Source: Microlunatus panaciterrae
GTDB lineage: Bacteria > Actinomycetota > Actinomycetes > Propionibacteriales > Propionibacteriaceae
Length of the DNA: 64,000 nt
Reading direction: 5' to 3'
Assembly: GCF_016907535.1 (NCBI RefSeq)
Contig: NZ_JAFBCF010000001.1
Coordinates: 1,984,001-2,048,000, forward strand
Shown: piece after piece, positions 26,003-34,213 of the stretch
Layout: the number at the start of each line of letters is the position of its first letter
How positions within the stretch are numbered: the stretch's first letter is position 1
Notes under the pieces: generated by a model
Database searches by the model: none
Seen by the model: only the letters and a program-made list of their open reading frames with translations
Told to the model about the DNA's origin: nothing
Made by a program: the position numbers and the translations under genes

Positions 26003-26015
26003 GTCATCTGATGAT
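26003..26015. promoter_or_regulatory. Putative operator upstream of GH29 (shared with GH127)
   Basis: In the gene direction the site reads ATCATCAGATGAC, a near-palindrome with a central base. Its near edge is exactly 36 bp from the GH29 start codon. A nearly identical site occurs at 63868-63880, also 36 bp upstream of the GH127 gene. The regulator is unknown; the shape fits GntR- or similar dimeric binding. Confidence 0.6.
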
Positions 26016-26129
26016 TTCGAGAGCGCACACGGTTGTCAATGCCTGGTGGCACAAATTCCAGCCCTCATCAGAGGACATTCATCCAACGACCAGCCGAGGA
26101 CCTTCGTCCGTCACCGCACGCTCGCGCCT

Positions 26130-27068
26130 TCAGCCCTTCACACCGGTGAGCGTGATGCCTTCGATGAAGGTCCGCTGGGCGAAGAAGAAGATGATGACGA
26201 TCGGCAGCACGGCCAGCGCGCTGACGGCCATCAGCGGGCCGAACTCGGTGGCGTACTCACCCTTGAAGAAGTTGAGACCGAGCGAGATTGTGTAGAGCTT
26301 CGGGTTGGACAGATAGATCAAGGGGCCCAGGAAGTCGTTCCAGGACGCCAGGAACTGGAACAGCCCCACGGCGACCAGGGCCGGCTTGATCAACGGCAGG
26401 ATGACCCGGGTGAAGATCTGCCACTCACCTGCGCCGTCGATCCGGGCGCTCTCGGACAGGTCCTTTGGGATCGTCATCAGGAACTGGCGCAGCAGGAAGA
26501 TGTAGATCGGCACGCAGAGCCAGTGCGGCAGGATCAGCGGGACCCAGGTGTCGGTCAGATGCAGCGACCGCCAGATCTCGAACGCCGGGAACATCGTCAC
26601 GTAGAAGGGGATCATCATGGTCGAGATGATGATCACGAACAGGACGTTGCGACCCCGCCAGGGAATCCGGGCCAGGCCGTAGCCGACCATCGCGGACGAG
26701 AACACCGCACCCAGCATGGACAGTACGCAGATCACGAAGGTGTTGAAGAAGTAGCGCGCCAGCGGGAACAGCTGGGCCGCCTGGACGAAGTTGTCGAAGG
26801 TGATCTTGTCCGGGAACCAGACGATCGGACTGGCGTTCAGGTCAACGGCGGTCTTGAACGCCCCGGTCACCATCCAGACCAGCGGGATCAGGAAGATGAC
26901 CGACAACCCGATCAGCACACAATGCTTCCCGACTCCCGCGAGCAGCCGCGGCCCCAGCGGCCGCTGCCGCTGCTCGAAGTCCGGCCGACGAGGACTGTCG
27001 GCCAGCGTCGCGCCGGATGCGGTGTCGGGATCTGCGACGGTGTTCCGTACAGCGGTGCGCTCGGACAT
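26130..27068 (-). CDS. Carbohydrate ABC transporter permease (MalG/UgpE type)
   Basis: A 312-residue permease with six helices. The EAA loop reads IPKDLSESARIDGAGEWQIF, typical of sugar importers, and the C-terminus ends in ITLTGVKG, the usual MalG-family tail. It pairs with the permease just upstream; the ATG follows that gene's stop by 2 bases. It imports an oligosaccharide together with the lipoprotein encoded at 28006. No ATPase gene is present in the operon; a shared MsmK-type ATPase elsewhere is normal for such systems. Confidence 0.92.
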   Translation of the reverse strand: MSERTAVRNTVADPDTASGATLADSPRRPDFEQRQRPLGPRLLAGVGKHCVLIGLSVIFLIPLVWMVTGAFKTAVDLNASPIVWFPDKITFDNFVQAAQLFPLARYFFNTFVICVLSMLGAVFSSAMVGYGLARIPWRGRNVLFVIIISTMMIPFYVTMFPAFEIWRSLHLTDTWVPLILPHWLCVPIYIFLLRQFLMTIPKDLSESARIDGAGEWQIFTRVILPLIKPALVAVGLFQFLASWNDFLGPLIYLSNPKLYTISLGLNFFKGEYATEFGPLMAVSALAVLPIVIIFFFAQRTFIEGITLTGVKG

Positions 27069-27070
27069 GA

Positions 27071-28009
27071 TCAGTTCCCTCCGTAGTAGACGCGGCGCCC
27101 CACCGTGCGGAACACGATCACGGCGGAAATGGCAGAGAGCACGAACAGCACCCAGGCCAGCGCACTGGCGTAGCCGATCTTGAAGAAGGCGAACGCGTTC
27201 TGGTACAGATACAGCCCGGCGACCATGGTGGAACCTGCCGGTCCGCCGGTGCCGCTGGTGAGGACGAAGACCTCGGTGAAGTACTGGAAGCCGGCGATCA
27301 GGCCCATCACCAGGGCGAACAACAGGTGCGGCGACATGAACGGCAGGGTCACGTTGCGGAACCGCGAGAACACACCGGCACCGTCGATCTTCGCCTGCTC
27401 GTAGAGCTGCGCGGGCACGTCCTGGACGCCAGCCAGCATGATCACCATCAGGCCGCCGACCCCCCACACCGACATGATCACCAGTGAGGTCTTCGCCCAG
27501 GCCGGGTCGTCCAACCAGGACGGTCCGACGACGCCGATCTTGCCGAGGAGCGAGTTGAGCACGCCGTACTGGGAGTTGAACACATAGGACCAGATGACCG
27601 CACTGGCCACCAGCGGCACGATGCTGGGGACGAAGAAGAACACCCGATAGAACGAGCGGCCGGCGACATTCATGTTCAGCAGCAGGGCGAGGCACAGGGC
27701 CACGATGATCCCGAGCGGGACCGCGCGGATGAGGATGTAGACGGTGTTGCTCAGGGAGTTCCAGAATCCGGCGTCCGACATCAGGTCGCGGTAGTTCTGC
27801 AGGCCCAGGAAATGGCCCGGGGTCAGCATCGTGGCCGAGGTGAGGCTCTGCTGCAATGAACGCAGCACCGGGTAGGCGGTGAACAGCACGATCCCGACGA
27901 TGGCCGGTGAGCAGAAGACCAGGCCCCACTTGAGGTTGTGCCGGGCCTGCGCCGATCGTCCCGGCCGACGGGTGGAGGGTGCGGAGGCAGTTGTCGTCGT
28001 CATGATCAT
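27071..28009 (-). CDS. Carbohydrate ABC transporter permease (MalF/UgpA type)
   Basis: A 312-residue permease with six helices and the EAA-type loop VPAQLYEQAKIDGAGVFSRF. The N-terminal segment WGLVFCSPAIVGIVLFTAYP is typical of MalF-like subunits. The ATG overlaps the stop of the substrate-binding protein gene by 4 bp, so the two are coupled. It forms the channel with the next gene. Confidence 0.92.
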   Translation of the reverse strand: MIMTTTTASAPSTRRPGRSAQARHNLKWGLVFCSPAIVGIVLFTAYPVLRSLQQSLTSATMLTPGHFLGLQNYRDLMSDAGFWNSLSNTVYILIRAVPLGIIVALCLALLLNMNVAGRSFYRVFFFVPSIVPLVASAVIWSYVFNSQYGVLNSLLGKIGVVGPSWLDDPAWAKTSLVIMSVWGVGGLMVIMLAGVQDVPAQLYEQAKIDGAGVFSRFRNVTLPFMSPHLLFALVMGLIAGFQYFTEVFVLTSGTGGPAGSTMVAGLYLYQNAFAFFKIGYASALAWVLFVLSAISAVIVFRTVGRRVYYGGN

Positions 28010-29400
28010 CCCACTCGCTCGAACCGATGGGCCTCACGTACTGTGAGCTCCTTCACCTGCCGCATGGCCTGCAGCGGCGTCACCTGGCCGTAGACGGCGG
28101 CCTGGACCTTCTCCTCCATCTGCTGACCGTAGAAGTCGTTCACGGTGATCAGCGGTCTGGTGTTCTGCATCTTGCTCAGCGTCTCGTGGTAGACCCCGGC
28201 GACCGGGTCGGCCGCGATCTTGGCGTTGATCGACGCCTTCTGGTAGCCGACCGGGAAGCCGATGTGCTCCCACTCGGCCGCCGTCCCCTCCTCGGAGATT
28301 CCCAACCACTTGATGAACTCCCAGGCGGCATCGGGTTCGGGGGCGCCGGCCGGGATGAACGCCGACCAGCCGCCGAGCCAGGCGCCCTGGCCCGGGTGCG
28401 ACGCACCCGGCGGCTGATAGGGCAGCAGCGTCGCACCGATCTCCATGTCCGGGTTGAGCTCCTTCACCTGCAGCAGATTGGGGGTGACCAGCCCCGCCAT
28501 CCCGATCTTGCCGGTGGAGAACGGGTGTGCCTGCAGCGACGGCGGAGCGACCGCGACAGCGGAGGGCCCACCGACGCTCTTGGCGTACCTGGCCATCCAC
28601 TCCAACGCCTCGACCACCAGGTCGTTGTCGGGCGTGACGATGTTGGTGCCCTTCTTCCACAGCTCGCCACCGAACGCGTAGCCCCAGGTCAGGATCGAGT
28701 TGTTGGCCCCGTACTGGTCCCACGGGATCATCCCGACCTGGGTGGCCCTGCCGTCCTTAACCCGGTTGATCTCCTTGCTCATCGCGTCAATCTCGTCGAC
28801 GGTCTTTGGGGGTCGCTCCGGGTCGAGCCCGCACTTGGCGAACAGCGTCTTGTTCCAGAAGAACGGGAAGTTCGCGTCGGCGTCCCACTGGACGCTCCAG
28901 ATCCGGTCGCGGTAGGCCATGCTCGCGGCGCAGACCGGGAAGAAGTCCTCCAGCCTGATACCGTCCCGCTCGAAGTACGGGGTCAGATCGAGCATCATCC
29001 CCAGCTTGGTCCAGGCCGGCGCCAGCGAGGCGTCGGTGAACCCCACATCCGGCGCCTGGCCGCCGGCCATGGCGGTGAAGAGCTTCTGCTGCACGCTGTC
29101 CCCGGTGGAGGGGGCGAACGTCACCCGGACCGCGATCTCGTCCTGGTACTCCTCGAAGGCCTTGGCGCAGGAGACCACACCGCTGCCCACATCGGCACCG
29201 AAGTTGTTGTAGATCTCGATCTCGGTCCTGCGTCCCGGCGCCGGCTCCTTGTTGGGCCGGACCGCCGCGGCGTCGCGGCCGGAACTGACGACGCTGCAGC
29301 CTGAGGTCGCCCCCAGTGCAGCTAGCGCTGCCGCCCCGCCTCCCTTGAACAGATCGCGACGAGAGAGCGCTCGCGTGGTGACCACCTCCAGCTTCGGCAC
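28006..29400 (-). CDS. Extracellular sugar-binding lipoprotein of the ABC importer
   Basis: About 464 residues from GTG 29400. The N-terminus has a twin-arginine signal (SRRDLFKGGG) followed by a lipobox ending GATSGC, so the protein should be exported folded by Tat and lipid-anchored. The body is a periplasmic-binding-protein family 1-type fold (IEIYNNFGADVGSGVVSCAK, then VTFAPSTGDSVQQKLFTAMA). A TTG at 29433 is an alternative start, but a palindrome (29400-29415) occupies that stretch and no Shine-Dalgarno favours it. First gene of the importer operon. Sugar specificity is unknown; the nearby GH29 gene hints at fucosylated glycans. Confidence 0.88.
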   Translation of the reverse strand: MPKLEVVTTRALSRRDLFKGGGAAALAALGATSGCSVVSSGRDAAAVRPNKEPAPGRRTEIEIYNNFGADVGSGVVSCAKAFEEYQDEIAVRVTFAPSTGDSVQQKLFTAMAGGQAPDVGFTDASLAPAWTKLGMMLDLTPYFERDGIRLEDFFPVCAASMAYRDRIWSVQWDADANFPFFWNKTLFAKCGLDPERPPKTVDEIDAMSKEINRVKDGRATQVGMIPWDQYGANNSILTWGYAFGGELWKKGTNIVTPDNDLVVEALEWMARYAKSVGGPSAVAVAPPSLQAHPFSTGKIGMAGLVTPNLLQVKELNPDMEIGATLLPYQPPGASHPGQGAWLGGWSAFIPAGAPEPDAAWEFIKWLGISEEGTAAEWEHIGFPVGYQKASINAKIAADPVAGVYHETLSKMQNTRPLITVNDFYGQQMEEKVQAAVYGQVTPLQAMRQVKELTVREAHRFERVG

Positions 29401-29415
29401 ATTCAACTGTGAATG
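29400..29415. promoter_or_regulatory. Palindrome at the start of the importer operon
   Basis: CATTCA and TGAATG are separated by ACTG. The palindrome abuts the GTG start of the sugar-binding protein and may be an operator or may hide the ribosome site. Only one copy seen. Confidence 0.35.
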
Positions 29416-29493
29416 CGGTCCCCCGAGCGGCAAGTGAGGTGGCTCACATTAGGTGGCGAACCAGAGCCGGTCAAGAGGTTCGTGCCGACATTC

Positions 29494-29505
29494 TGAAACG
29501 TGCCA
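29494..29505. promoter_or_regulatory. LacI-type half-palindrome upstream of the sugar importer operon
   Basis: TGAAACGTGCCA keeps one intact half-site (TGAAACG) of the LacI-type consensus and a degenerate second half. It sits between the divergent importer operon and the exonuclease gene, 94 bases from the chosen importer start. Confidence 0.35.
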
Positions 29506-29540
29506 ATCGAGCCGGAGCCGATCGAGACTAGGGTGGGCCC

Positions 29541-30332
29541 GTGCGGATCGCCACCTGGAATGTCAACTCGATCAGGTCCCGGATCGACCGGGTCGAGGCC
29601 TTCCTGGAGCGCCAACGGATCGACGTCCTTGCCCTGCAGGAGACCAAGGCGCGCGAGGACCAGTTCCCGCTGCTCGGGCTCGAGGGGCTGGGCTACGAGG
29701 TCGCCCAGTACGGCACCAGCCAGTGGAACGGCGTCGCCATCGCCTCCCGGGTGGGTCTCGACGACGTGCAGCTCGGCTTCGACCAGATGCCGGGGTACGG
29801 CGTCCCGCCGGTGGCAGAGGCGAGGGCACTGGGCGCCACCTGCAACGGGGTGCGGCTCTGGTCTCTCTACGTTCCCAACGGGCGCACCTTGGACGACCCG
29901 CACCTGGCCTACAAGCTGGACTGGTTGGCGCGTCTGCGGGAGGCGGCCGCCGGTTGGCTCGCCGCGGACCCCGGCGCGCAGATCGCCCTCACCGGGGACT
30001 GGAACATCGCGCCGACCGACGAGGACGTCTGGGACATGGCCGTCTTCGCCGGCTCCACCCACGTGTCCCCGCCCGAACGTGCCGCCTTCGCCGCCATCGT
30101 CGACGCCGGCTACGCCGACCTTGCGCGCGCGTACACCCCCGGACCCGGGGTCTACACCTACTGGGACTACAAACGGCTCAGGTTCGCCCGACGGGAGGGG
30201 ATGCGGATCGACTTCGTGCTGGGCTCACCCGCCCTGGCCACCCGCGTGACCGGCGCCCAGATCGACCGCGAGGAGCGCAAGGGCAAGGGAGCCAGCGACC
30301 ACGCGCCCGTCATCGTGGAGCTCGCCGACTGA
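29541..30332 (+). CDS. xth: Exodeoxyribonuclease III family AP endonuclease/exonuclease
   Basis: A 263-residue EEP-fold nuclease beginning MRIATWNVNSIRSR. Catalytic-site motifs are LALQETKARE, the GDWNIAPTDEDVWD segment, GMRIDFVLGS and the terminal ASDHAPVIVEL with its catalytic His. It repairs abasic sites and trims 3' ends. GTG start. The stop lies 4 bp from the convergent oxidoreductase gene. Divergent from the sugar importer; no functional link is implied. Confidence 0.92.
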   Translation: MRIATWNVNSIRSRIDRVEAFLERQRIDVLALQETKAREDQFPLLGLEGLGYEVAQYGTSQWNGVAIASRVGLDDVQLGFDQMPGYGVPPVAEARALGATCNGVRLWSLYVPNGRTLDDPHLAYKLDWLARLREAAAGWLAADPGAQIALTGDWNIAPTDEDVWDMAVFAGSTHVSPPERAAFAAIVDAGYADLARAYTPGPGVYTYWDYKRLRFARREGMRIDFVLGSPALATRVTGAQIDREERKGKGASDHAPVIVELAD

Positions 30333-30336
30333 CGGC

Positions 30337-31497
30337 TCAGCGGGCGAACGGGGCATCCAGAGCGGAGAACGTGCGGTGCTCGAAGGCGGCCCGCTCGACC
30401 CAGTCCTCGATGCCGCCGATGACCACGTGCCGGCCGTGCTCGTCCTCGCGCAGCTCACTGAACGAGGAGGGAATCTGACGAGGTCGGCCCCGTCGGACGG
30501 CGTCCAGCACCCGGGTGAAGCCCCCGCTGCTGGTCAACGGGCTCAGCAGCGTAGCTCCGGTGGCCCGGTGCTCGATCAGGTTGTCCAGCAGCGAGGTCCG
30601 GTCGAACACGACCCGCTGAGCCACGTCGTCGCCCGCACGGCGGAGCTCCACAACGTCGTCGGTGTAGAAGAACCGGGCGCTGCCGGCGGTCCCGGTCACC
30701 TCGACGAAGGGGGTCTCCTGCTCACCGGCACACAGGGTCAGCGCCACAGTGACCGGCAGTCCGGTCGCGGTGACGATGCGGACCACCGACGTGTCGTCGG
30801 CCTCGATGGAGTTGGCCCGGAACAGCTCCACCTCGAGCTCGGCGGGACCCTCGAGGGTGTCCGCTCCCGCCAGCCGCAATGCGGTGGCGGTGGCATGGGC
30901 CAACGGGTTGGTGACGACGCCGTCGACCACCTCCACCCCGTCGAGCTGCCGCCTGCCCGCCCAGGGCGAGCGCCGCCAGTAGTCCAGGGTGCGCAGCCAG
31001 CGGCCCACTCCGCTGATTCCGGTGATCTCTCCGAGCTCGCCGGCAGCCATCATCCGCCGCAGCTCGCCAATGGCGTGCGAGCCCAGGCTCTGGAAGCCGA
31101 CCTGGACGACGCGGCCGGTCTCCGCGGCGGCCCGGCCCAGCTCCTCGAACTGGCTGAGCGAGGTGACCGGGGGCTTCTCCAGCAGCACATCCGCCCCGGC
31201 CCGCAGCGCCAGCTCAGCGATCGGGAGATGCGTGTGGATAGGGGTGGCGATGGTGACCACGTCGGCACCGACCTCGGCCAGCATCTCGGCAGCATCAGTG
31301 AACTCCCGGACGCCGTCGGGCAGCTGGTCCGCCGCTGCGGGCACCCGGTCCGCCGCCGCCACGAAGACGAGCCGTCCCCGGCCGGCCAGCTCGACTGCAT
31401 GCCGCACATGCTGGGCCCCGTAGCCGTGCATGCCGACGACCGCGACGCGTGGGGGCGGCGTGGCTCCGGCGCGGTCCTGAGGTGCTGTCTGTGTCAT
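30337..31497 (-). CDS. Gfo/Idh/MocA family oxidoreductase
   Basis: A 386-residue NAD(P)-dependent oxidoreductase. The Rossmann motif is VAVVGMHGYGAQH (about 18-30) and the family EKP motif appears as LLEKPPVT. A C-terminal alpha/beta domain follows. Such enzymes oxidise or epimerise sugars, inositols or sugar acids. A LacI-type palindrome lies 54 bp upstream of the ATG, matching other sugar genes in the window. Substrate unknown. Confidence 0.85.
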   Translation of the reverse strand: MTQTAPQDRAGATPPPRVAVVGMHGYGAQHVRHAVELAGRGRLVFVAAADRVPAAADQLPDGVREFTDAAEMLAEVGADVVTIATPIHTHLPIAELALRAGADVLLEKPPVTSLSQFEELGRAAAETGRVVQVGFQSLGSHAIGELRRMMAAGELGEITGISGVGRWLRTLDYWRRSPWAGRRQLDGVEVVDGVVTNPLAHATATALRLAGADTLEGPAELEVELFRANSIEADDTSVVRIVTATGLPVTVALTLCAGEQETPFVEVTGTAGSARFFYTDDVVELRRAGDDVAQRVVFDRTSLLDNLIEHRATGATLLSPLTSSGGFTRVLDAVRRGRPRQIPSSFSELREDEHGRHVVIGGIEDWVERAAFEHRTFSALDAPFAR

Positions 31498-31550
31498 CTC
31501 TTCCTGCTCCCTGGAAGCCGCCGACCGGCTGGCGTTTGCGCCAGACTATC

Positions 31551-31566
31551 GTTAAGCGCTTTCCAA
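31551..31566. promoter_or_regulatory. LacI-family operator-like palindrome upstream of the Gfo/Idh gene
   Basis: On the gene strand it reads TTGGAAAGCGCTTAAC, with a perfect AAGCGCTT core, close to TGGAAAGCGCTTTCCA. It overlaps the last codons and TAA stop of the OsmC gene upstream. Confidence 0.5.
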
Positions 31567-31995
31567 CGGTTCTCCACGGACGCTCACCGAGACGGGTTCA
31601 CCCATCTCGAGCGTGCGCGTCACCGTGCAGAGCCGGTCATGGGACTGCCGCACCGATCGGACCAGCACTTCTTCGGCCCGCCGCCCGTCCTCGTCGTCGC
31701 CGAACAGGACGTCGAAGTCCATCGCCAGCTCGACCATCCGGTTGCCCCGCTCGTCACGGATCTTGTGGCCGGTCGAACGGACCTCGAACCGTTCGGGCTC
31801 GGCCCGCTTGGAGGTGATGAAGTCGACGTCGATGGCACTGCAGGCGGCGATGGCGGCCAGCAGCAGCTCGACCGGGGTGAACTCGGCGTCGTCGCCACTG
31901 CCGATCGACAGCGTGCCGCCGCGAACGTTGGTGGCCAGGTAATGACCGCGCCGCAGCCGGGTGAGGTCGAGCCTGCGCAGGGATTCTGGGTTCAT
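31552..31995 (-). CDS. OsmC family protein
   Basis: A 147-residue OsmC/Ohr-fold protein. The segment FTPVELLLAAIAACSAIDVDF carries the conserved Cys of the family; the second Cys lies in HDRLCTVTRTLE. These proteins act as thiol peroxidases on organic hydroperoxides or have unknown roles. The ATG at 31995 is 5 bp downstream of the GNAT gene stop, so the two are probably co-transcribed. Confidence 0.85.
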   Translation of the reverse strand: MNPESLRRLDLTRLRRGHYLATNVRGGTLSIGSGDDAEFTPVELLLAAIAACSAIDVDFITSKRAEPERFEVRSTGHKIRDERGNRMVELAMDFDVLFGDDEDGRRAEEVLVRSVRQSHDRLCTVTRTLEMGEPVSVSVRGEPLESA

Positions 31996-32000
31996 GGCTC

Positions 32001-32678
32001 TCACTGTTCCACGAGCGGTCGAGGGACGGGCTCGTTCCGTACCGGGTCGAACCCGACCGGCTCCGGCGGTGCAGGTCGAACGGCGAGACTCCGCAACCGT
32101 GACCACGCAGCAACCAGGTCGGGTCGCCAGCGCACCGTGGTCTGCAGGTCCATCCGCAACCGGGGGGTCAACGGATGGTGCCGGATGATGGTGAACCCGA
32201 CCGCTTCGAGAAAGCCGACCGGGACCATGCAGCTGTTCTGCCGATGGCTGGCGATAGCCTCCAGTGCCCGGACGTCGCGTTTGACAGCCACGGCCGCGGC
32301 GGCCTGCACCAGCTGGCGTCCGAGACCGTGGCCCGCGTACTCGTCAACCACCCGGACGTTCAGCACCACGGCCGCGTCCTGGCTCACCGGGGTGCTGGCG
32401 AAGGAGCCCAGCCGCGGCACCAATAGCGCCGGCGCCATGGTCAGGTAGCCGATGACCCGGTCCCCGTTCGTCGCGACCAGCCCGCAGCTGCCCCACTGTC
32501 GCTCCACCGTTTCGGCCCATTCCCGCTTGACCGAGCGACCTTCATTCAGCGGCTCGGCACGTCGGCTGCTGGTCAACCACGCCGGCTGGCTGCGCTCCCA
32601 GAAGGAACAGCTGTCACAGGGTGGGGGCAGCGACCCGATCTCCGCCGCGCGCAGCGGCCTTATCCGTCGACCCCGCAC
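32001..32678 (-). CDS. GNAT family N-acetyltransferase
   Basis: A 225-residue GNAT protein. The acetyl-CoA loop is present as VRVVDEYAGHGLGRQLVQAA, and the C-terminal part reads SCMVPVGFLEAVGFTIIRHH. An N-terminal Cys motif, PPPCDSCSFWE, is typical of a small actinobacterial subfamily found near parB. GTG start lies 3 bp after the stop of a 43-residue gene, so it is coupled to it. Acceptor substrate unknown. Confidence 0.85.
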   Translation of the reverse strand: MRGRRIRPLRAAEIGSLPPPCDSCSFWERSQPAWLTSSRRAEPLNEGRSVKREWAETVERQWGSCGLVATNGDRVIGYLTMAPALLVPRLGSFASTPVSQDAAVVLNVRVVDEYAGHGLGRQLVQAAAAVAVKRDVRALEAIASHRQNSCMVPVGFLEAVGFTIIRHHPLTPRLRMDLQTTVRWRPDLVAAWSRLRSLAVRPAPPEPVGFDPVRNEPVPRPLVEQ

Positions 32679-32681
32679 GGC

Positions 32682-32813
32682 CTAGTCCGCCCTCACCCTC
32701 GGCTTGGCCAGGCCGAGCGCGAAGCCCACCAGGATCCCGAAGAACACCCCGAGTGCGAGCCACAGTGACCAACGCACCGCCCGCTGCACGTTCGGCTCGT
32801 GTTCTCCTGTCAT
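32682..32813 (-). CDS. Small single-helix membrane protein (43 residues)
   Basis: A short gene starting at ATG 32813 and ending 3 bp before the GNAT start. The peptide begins MTGEHEPNVQRAVRWSLWLA, has one hydrophobic helix at about residues 16-36 and ends in KPRVRAD. Position and tight coupling support it as real; no named family is recognised. It is divergent from the aminotransferase gene. Confidence 0.6.
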   Translation of the reverse strand: MTGEHEPNVQRAVRWSLWLALGVFFGILVGFALGLAKPRVRAD

Positions 32814-32858
32814 GGCCCCATGCTATGCGCCCTCGCTGGCATGAGGCACCCTTGTGTT

Positions 32859-34172
32859 GTGAGTCTGCCTGAGCCCGTGCGACGCGATACCCGACTCGAC
32901 AACTATGTCGACCGGTACGCCGCCCGTGCGCACGGGATGACGGCGTCGGCCATCCGGGCCCTGTTCGCGGTCGCGAACCGCCCTGAGGTGGTCTCGCTGG
33001 CCGGGGGGATGCCCAATATCGCCGACCTGCCGCTGGACGCTGTGGGCTCGGTGGTGCACGACCTCGTGGTCGACAACGGTCGAGTGGCGATGCAGTACGG
33101 CTCCGGGCAGGGCGAGCCGATGTTGCGCGAACAGATCTGCGACATCATGCGGCTCGAGGGTGTGGTCGCCCACCCCGACGACATCACCGTCACTGTCGGG
33201 TCTCAGCAGGGCCTGGATCTGGTGACGCGGATCTTCTGCGACCCCGGTGACGTGGTGCTGTGCGAGGCCCCGAGCTATGTCGGAGCCCTGGGCGTATTCA
33301 GTTCCTACCAGTGCGACGTGGTGCATGTGGCGATGGATGAGGAGGGCCTGGACCCGCAGGCCCTGACCGAGGCGATCGGTGCTGTGCGGAACGCGGGTAA
33401 GCGGGTGAAGTTTCTCTACACGATTCCCAACTTCCACAACCCCGCCGGCGTCACCCAGTCCCTGGAGCGCCGGCAGCAGGTGCTGGCCGTCGCCAAGGCT
33501 GCAGACCTGCTCGTGATCGAGGACAACCCCTACGGGCTGCTCGGCTTCGACGGCGAGCCGATCCCGGCGATCCGGTCGCTGGATGCCGACACCGTCGTCT
33601 ATCTGGGCTCGTTCTCCAAGACCTTCGCGCCCGGGTTCCGGATCGGCTGGGTGCTGGCCCCGCACGCCGTCCGGGAGAAGCTCGTGCTGGCGCAGGAGTC
33701 GGCGACGCTCTGCCCGCCGGTGTTCTCCCAGTTCGCGATCTCCGCCTATCTGGCCAAGCACGACTGGCGCAGCCAGATCAAGATCTTCAAGGAGATGTAC
33801 CGGGATCGGCGGGACGCGATGCTGGCCGGACTCTCCGACCACATGCCGGCCGGCACCAGTTGGACCGTGCCCGAGGGCGGCTTCTTCGTCTGGGTGACGT
33901 TGCCGCCGGGGCTGGACTCGCAGTCGATGCTGCCGCGGGCCGTCACCGCCCGGGTGGCCTACGTGCCGGGTACGGCCTTCTACGCCGACGGGTTCGGCAG
34001 CCGGCATATGCGGTTGTCCTACTGCTTTCCCACTCCGGAGCGCATCATCGAGGGCACCCGGCGGCTGGGTGAGGTGCTCGAGTACGAGATGTCGGTCAAC
34101 GAGACCTTCGGCACTGCCATCCACCAGGGCTCATTCAAGCCGTACGAGGCCCCGGGTGCCAACCAGACCTGA
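32859..34172 (+). CDS. PLP-dependent aminotransferase, class I/II (2-aminoadipate/MocR-type aminotransferase fold)
   Basis: About 437 residues. The N-terminal VVSLAGGMPNIADLPLD, YGSGQGEPMLREQI, and the Schiff-base lysine in YLGSFSKTFAPGFRIGWVLA are family marks. It lacks the GntR DNA-binding domain of MocR regulators, so it is an enzyme. GTG 32859 is the likely start; GAGG lies 12 bases upstream. It precedes a D-Ala-D-Ala ligase-like gene by 41 bp, in an arrangement often seen near parB in actinobacteria. The amino donor and keto acid are not known. Confidence 0.88.
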   Translation: MSLPEPVRRDTRLDNYVDRYAARAHGMTASAIRALFAVANRPEVVSLAGGMPNIADLPLDAVGSVVHDLVVDNGRVAMQYGSGQGEPMLREQICDIMRLEGVVAHPDDITVTVGSQQGLDLVTRIFCDPGDVVLCEAPSYVGALGVFSSYQCDVVHVAMDEEGLDPQALTEAIGAVRNAGKRVKFLYTIPNFHNPAGVTQSLERRQQVLAVAKAADLLVIEDNPYGLLGFDGEPIPAIRSLDADTVVYLGSFSKTFAPGFRIGWVLAPHAVREKLVLAQESATLCPPVFSQFAISAYLAKHDWRSQIKIFKEMYRDRRDAMLAGLSDHMPAGTSWTVPEGGFFVWVTLPPGLDSQSMLPRAVTARVAYVPGTAFYADGFGSRHMRLSYCFPTPERIIEGTRRLGEVLEYEMSVNETFGTAIHQGSFKPYEAPGANQT

Positions 34173-34213
34173 CCGGCAGGCCGCTGCACGGAGGACGTCG
34201 AACGAGGAGCTGT

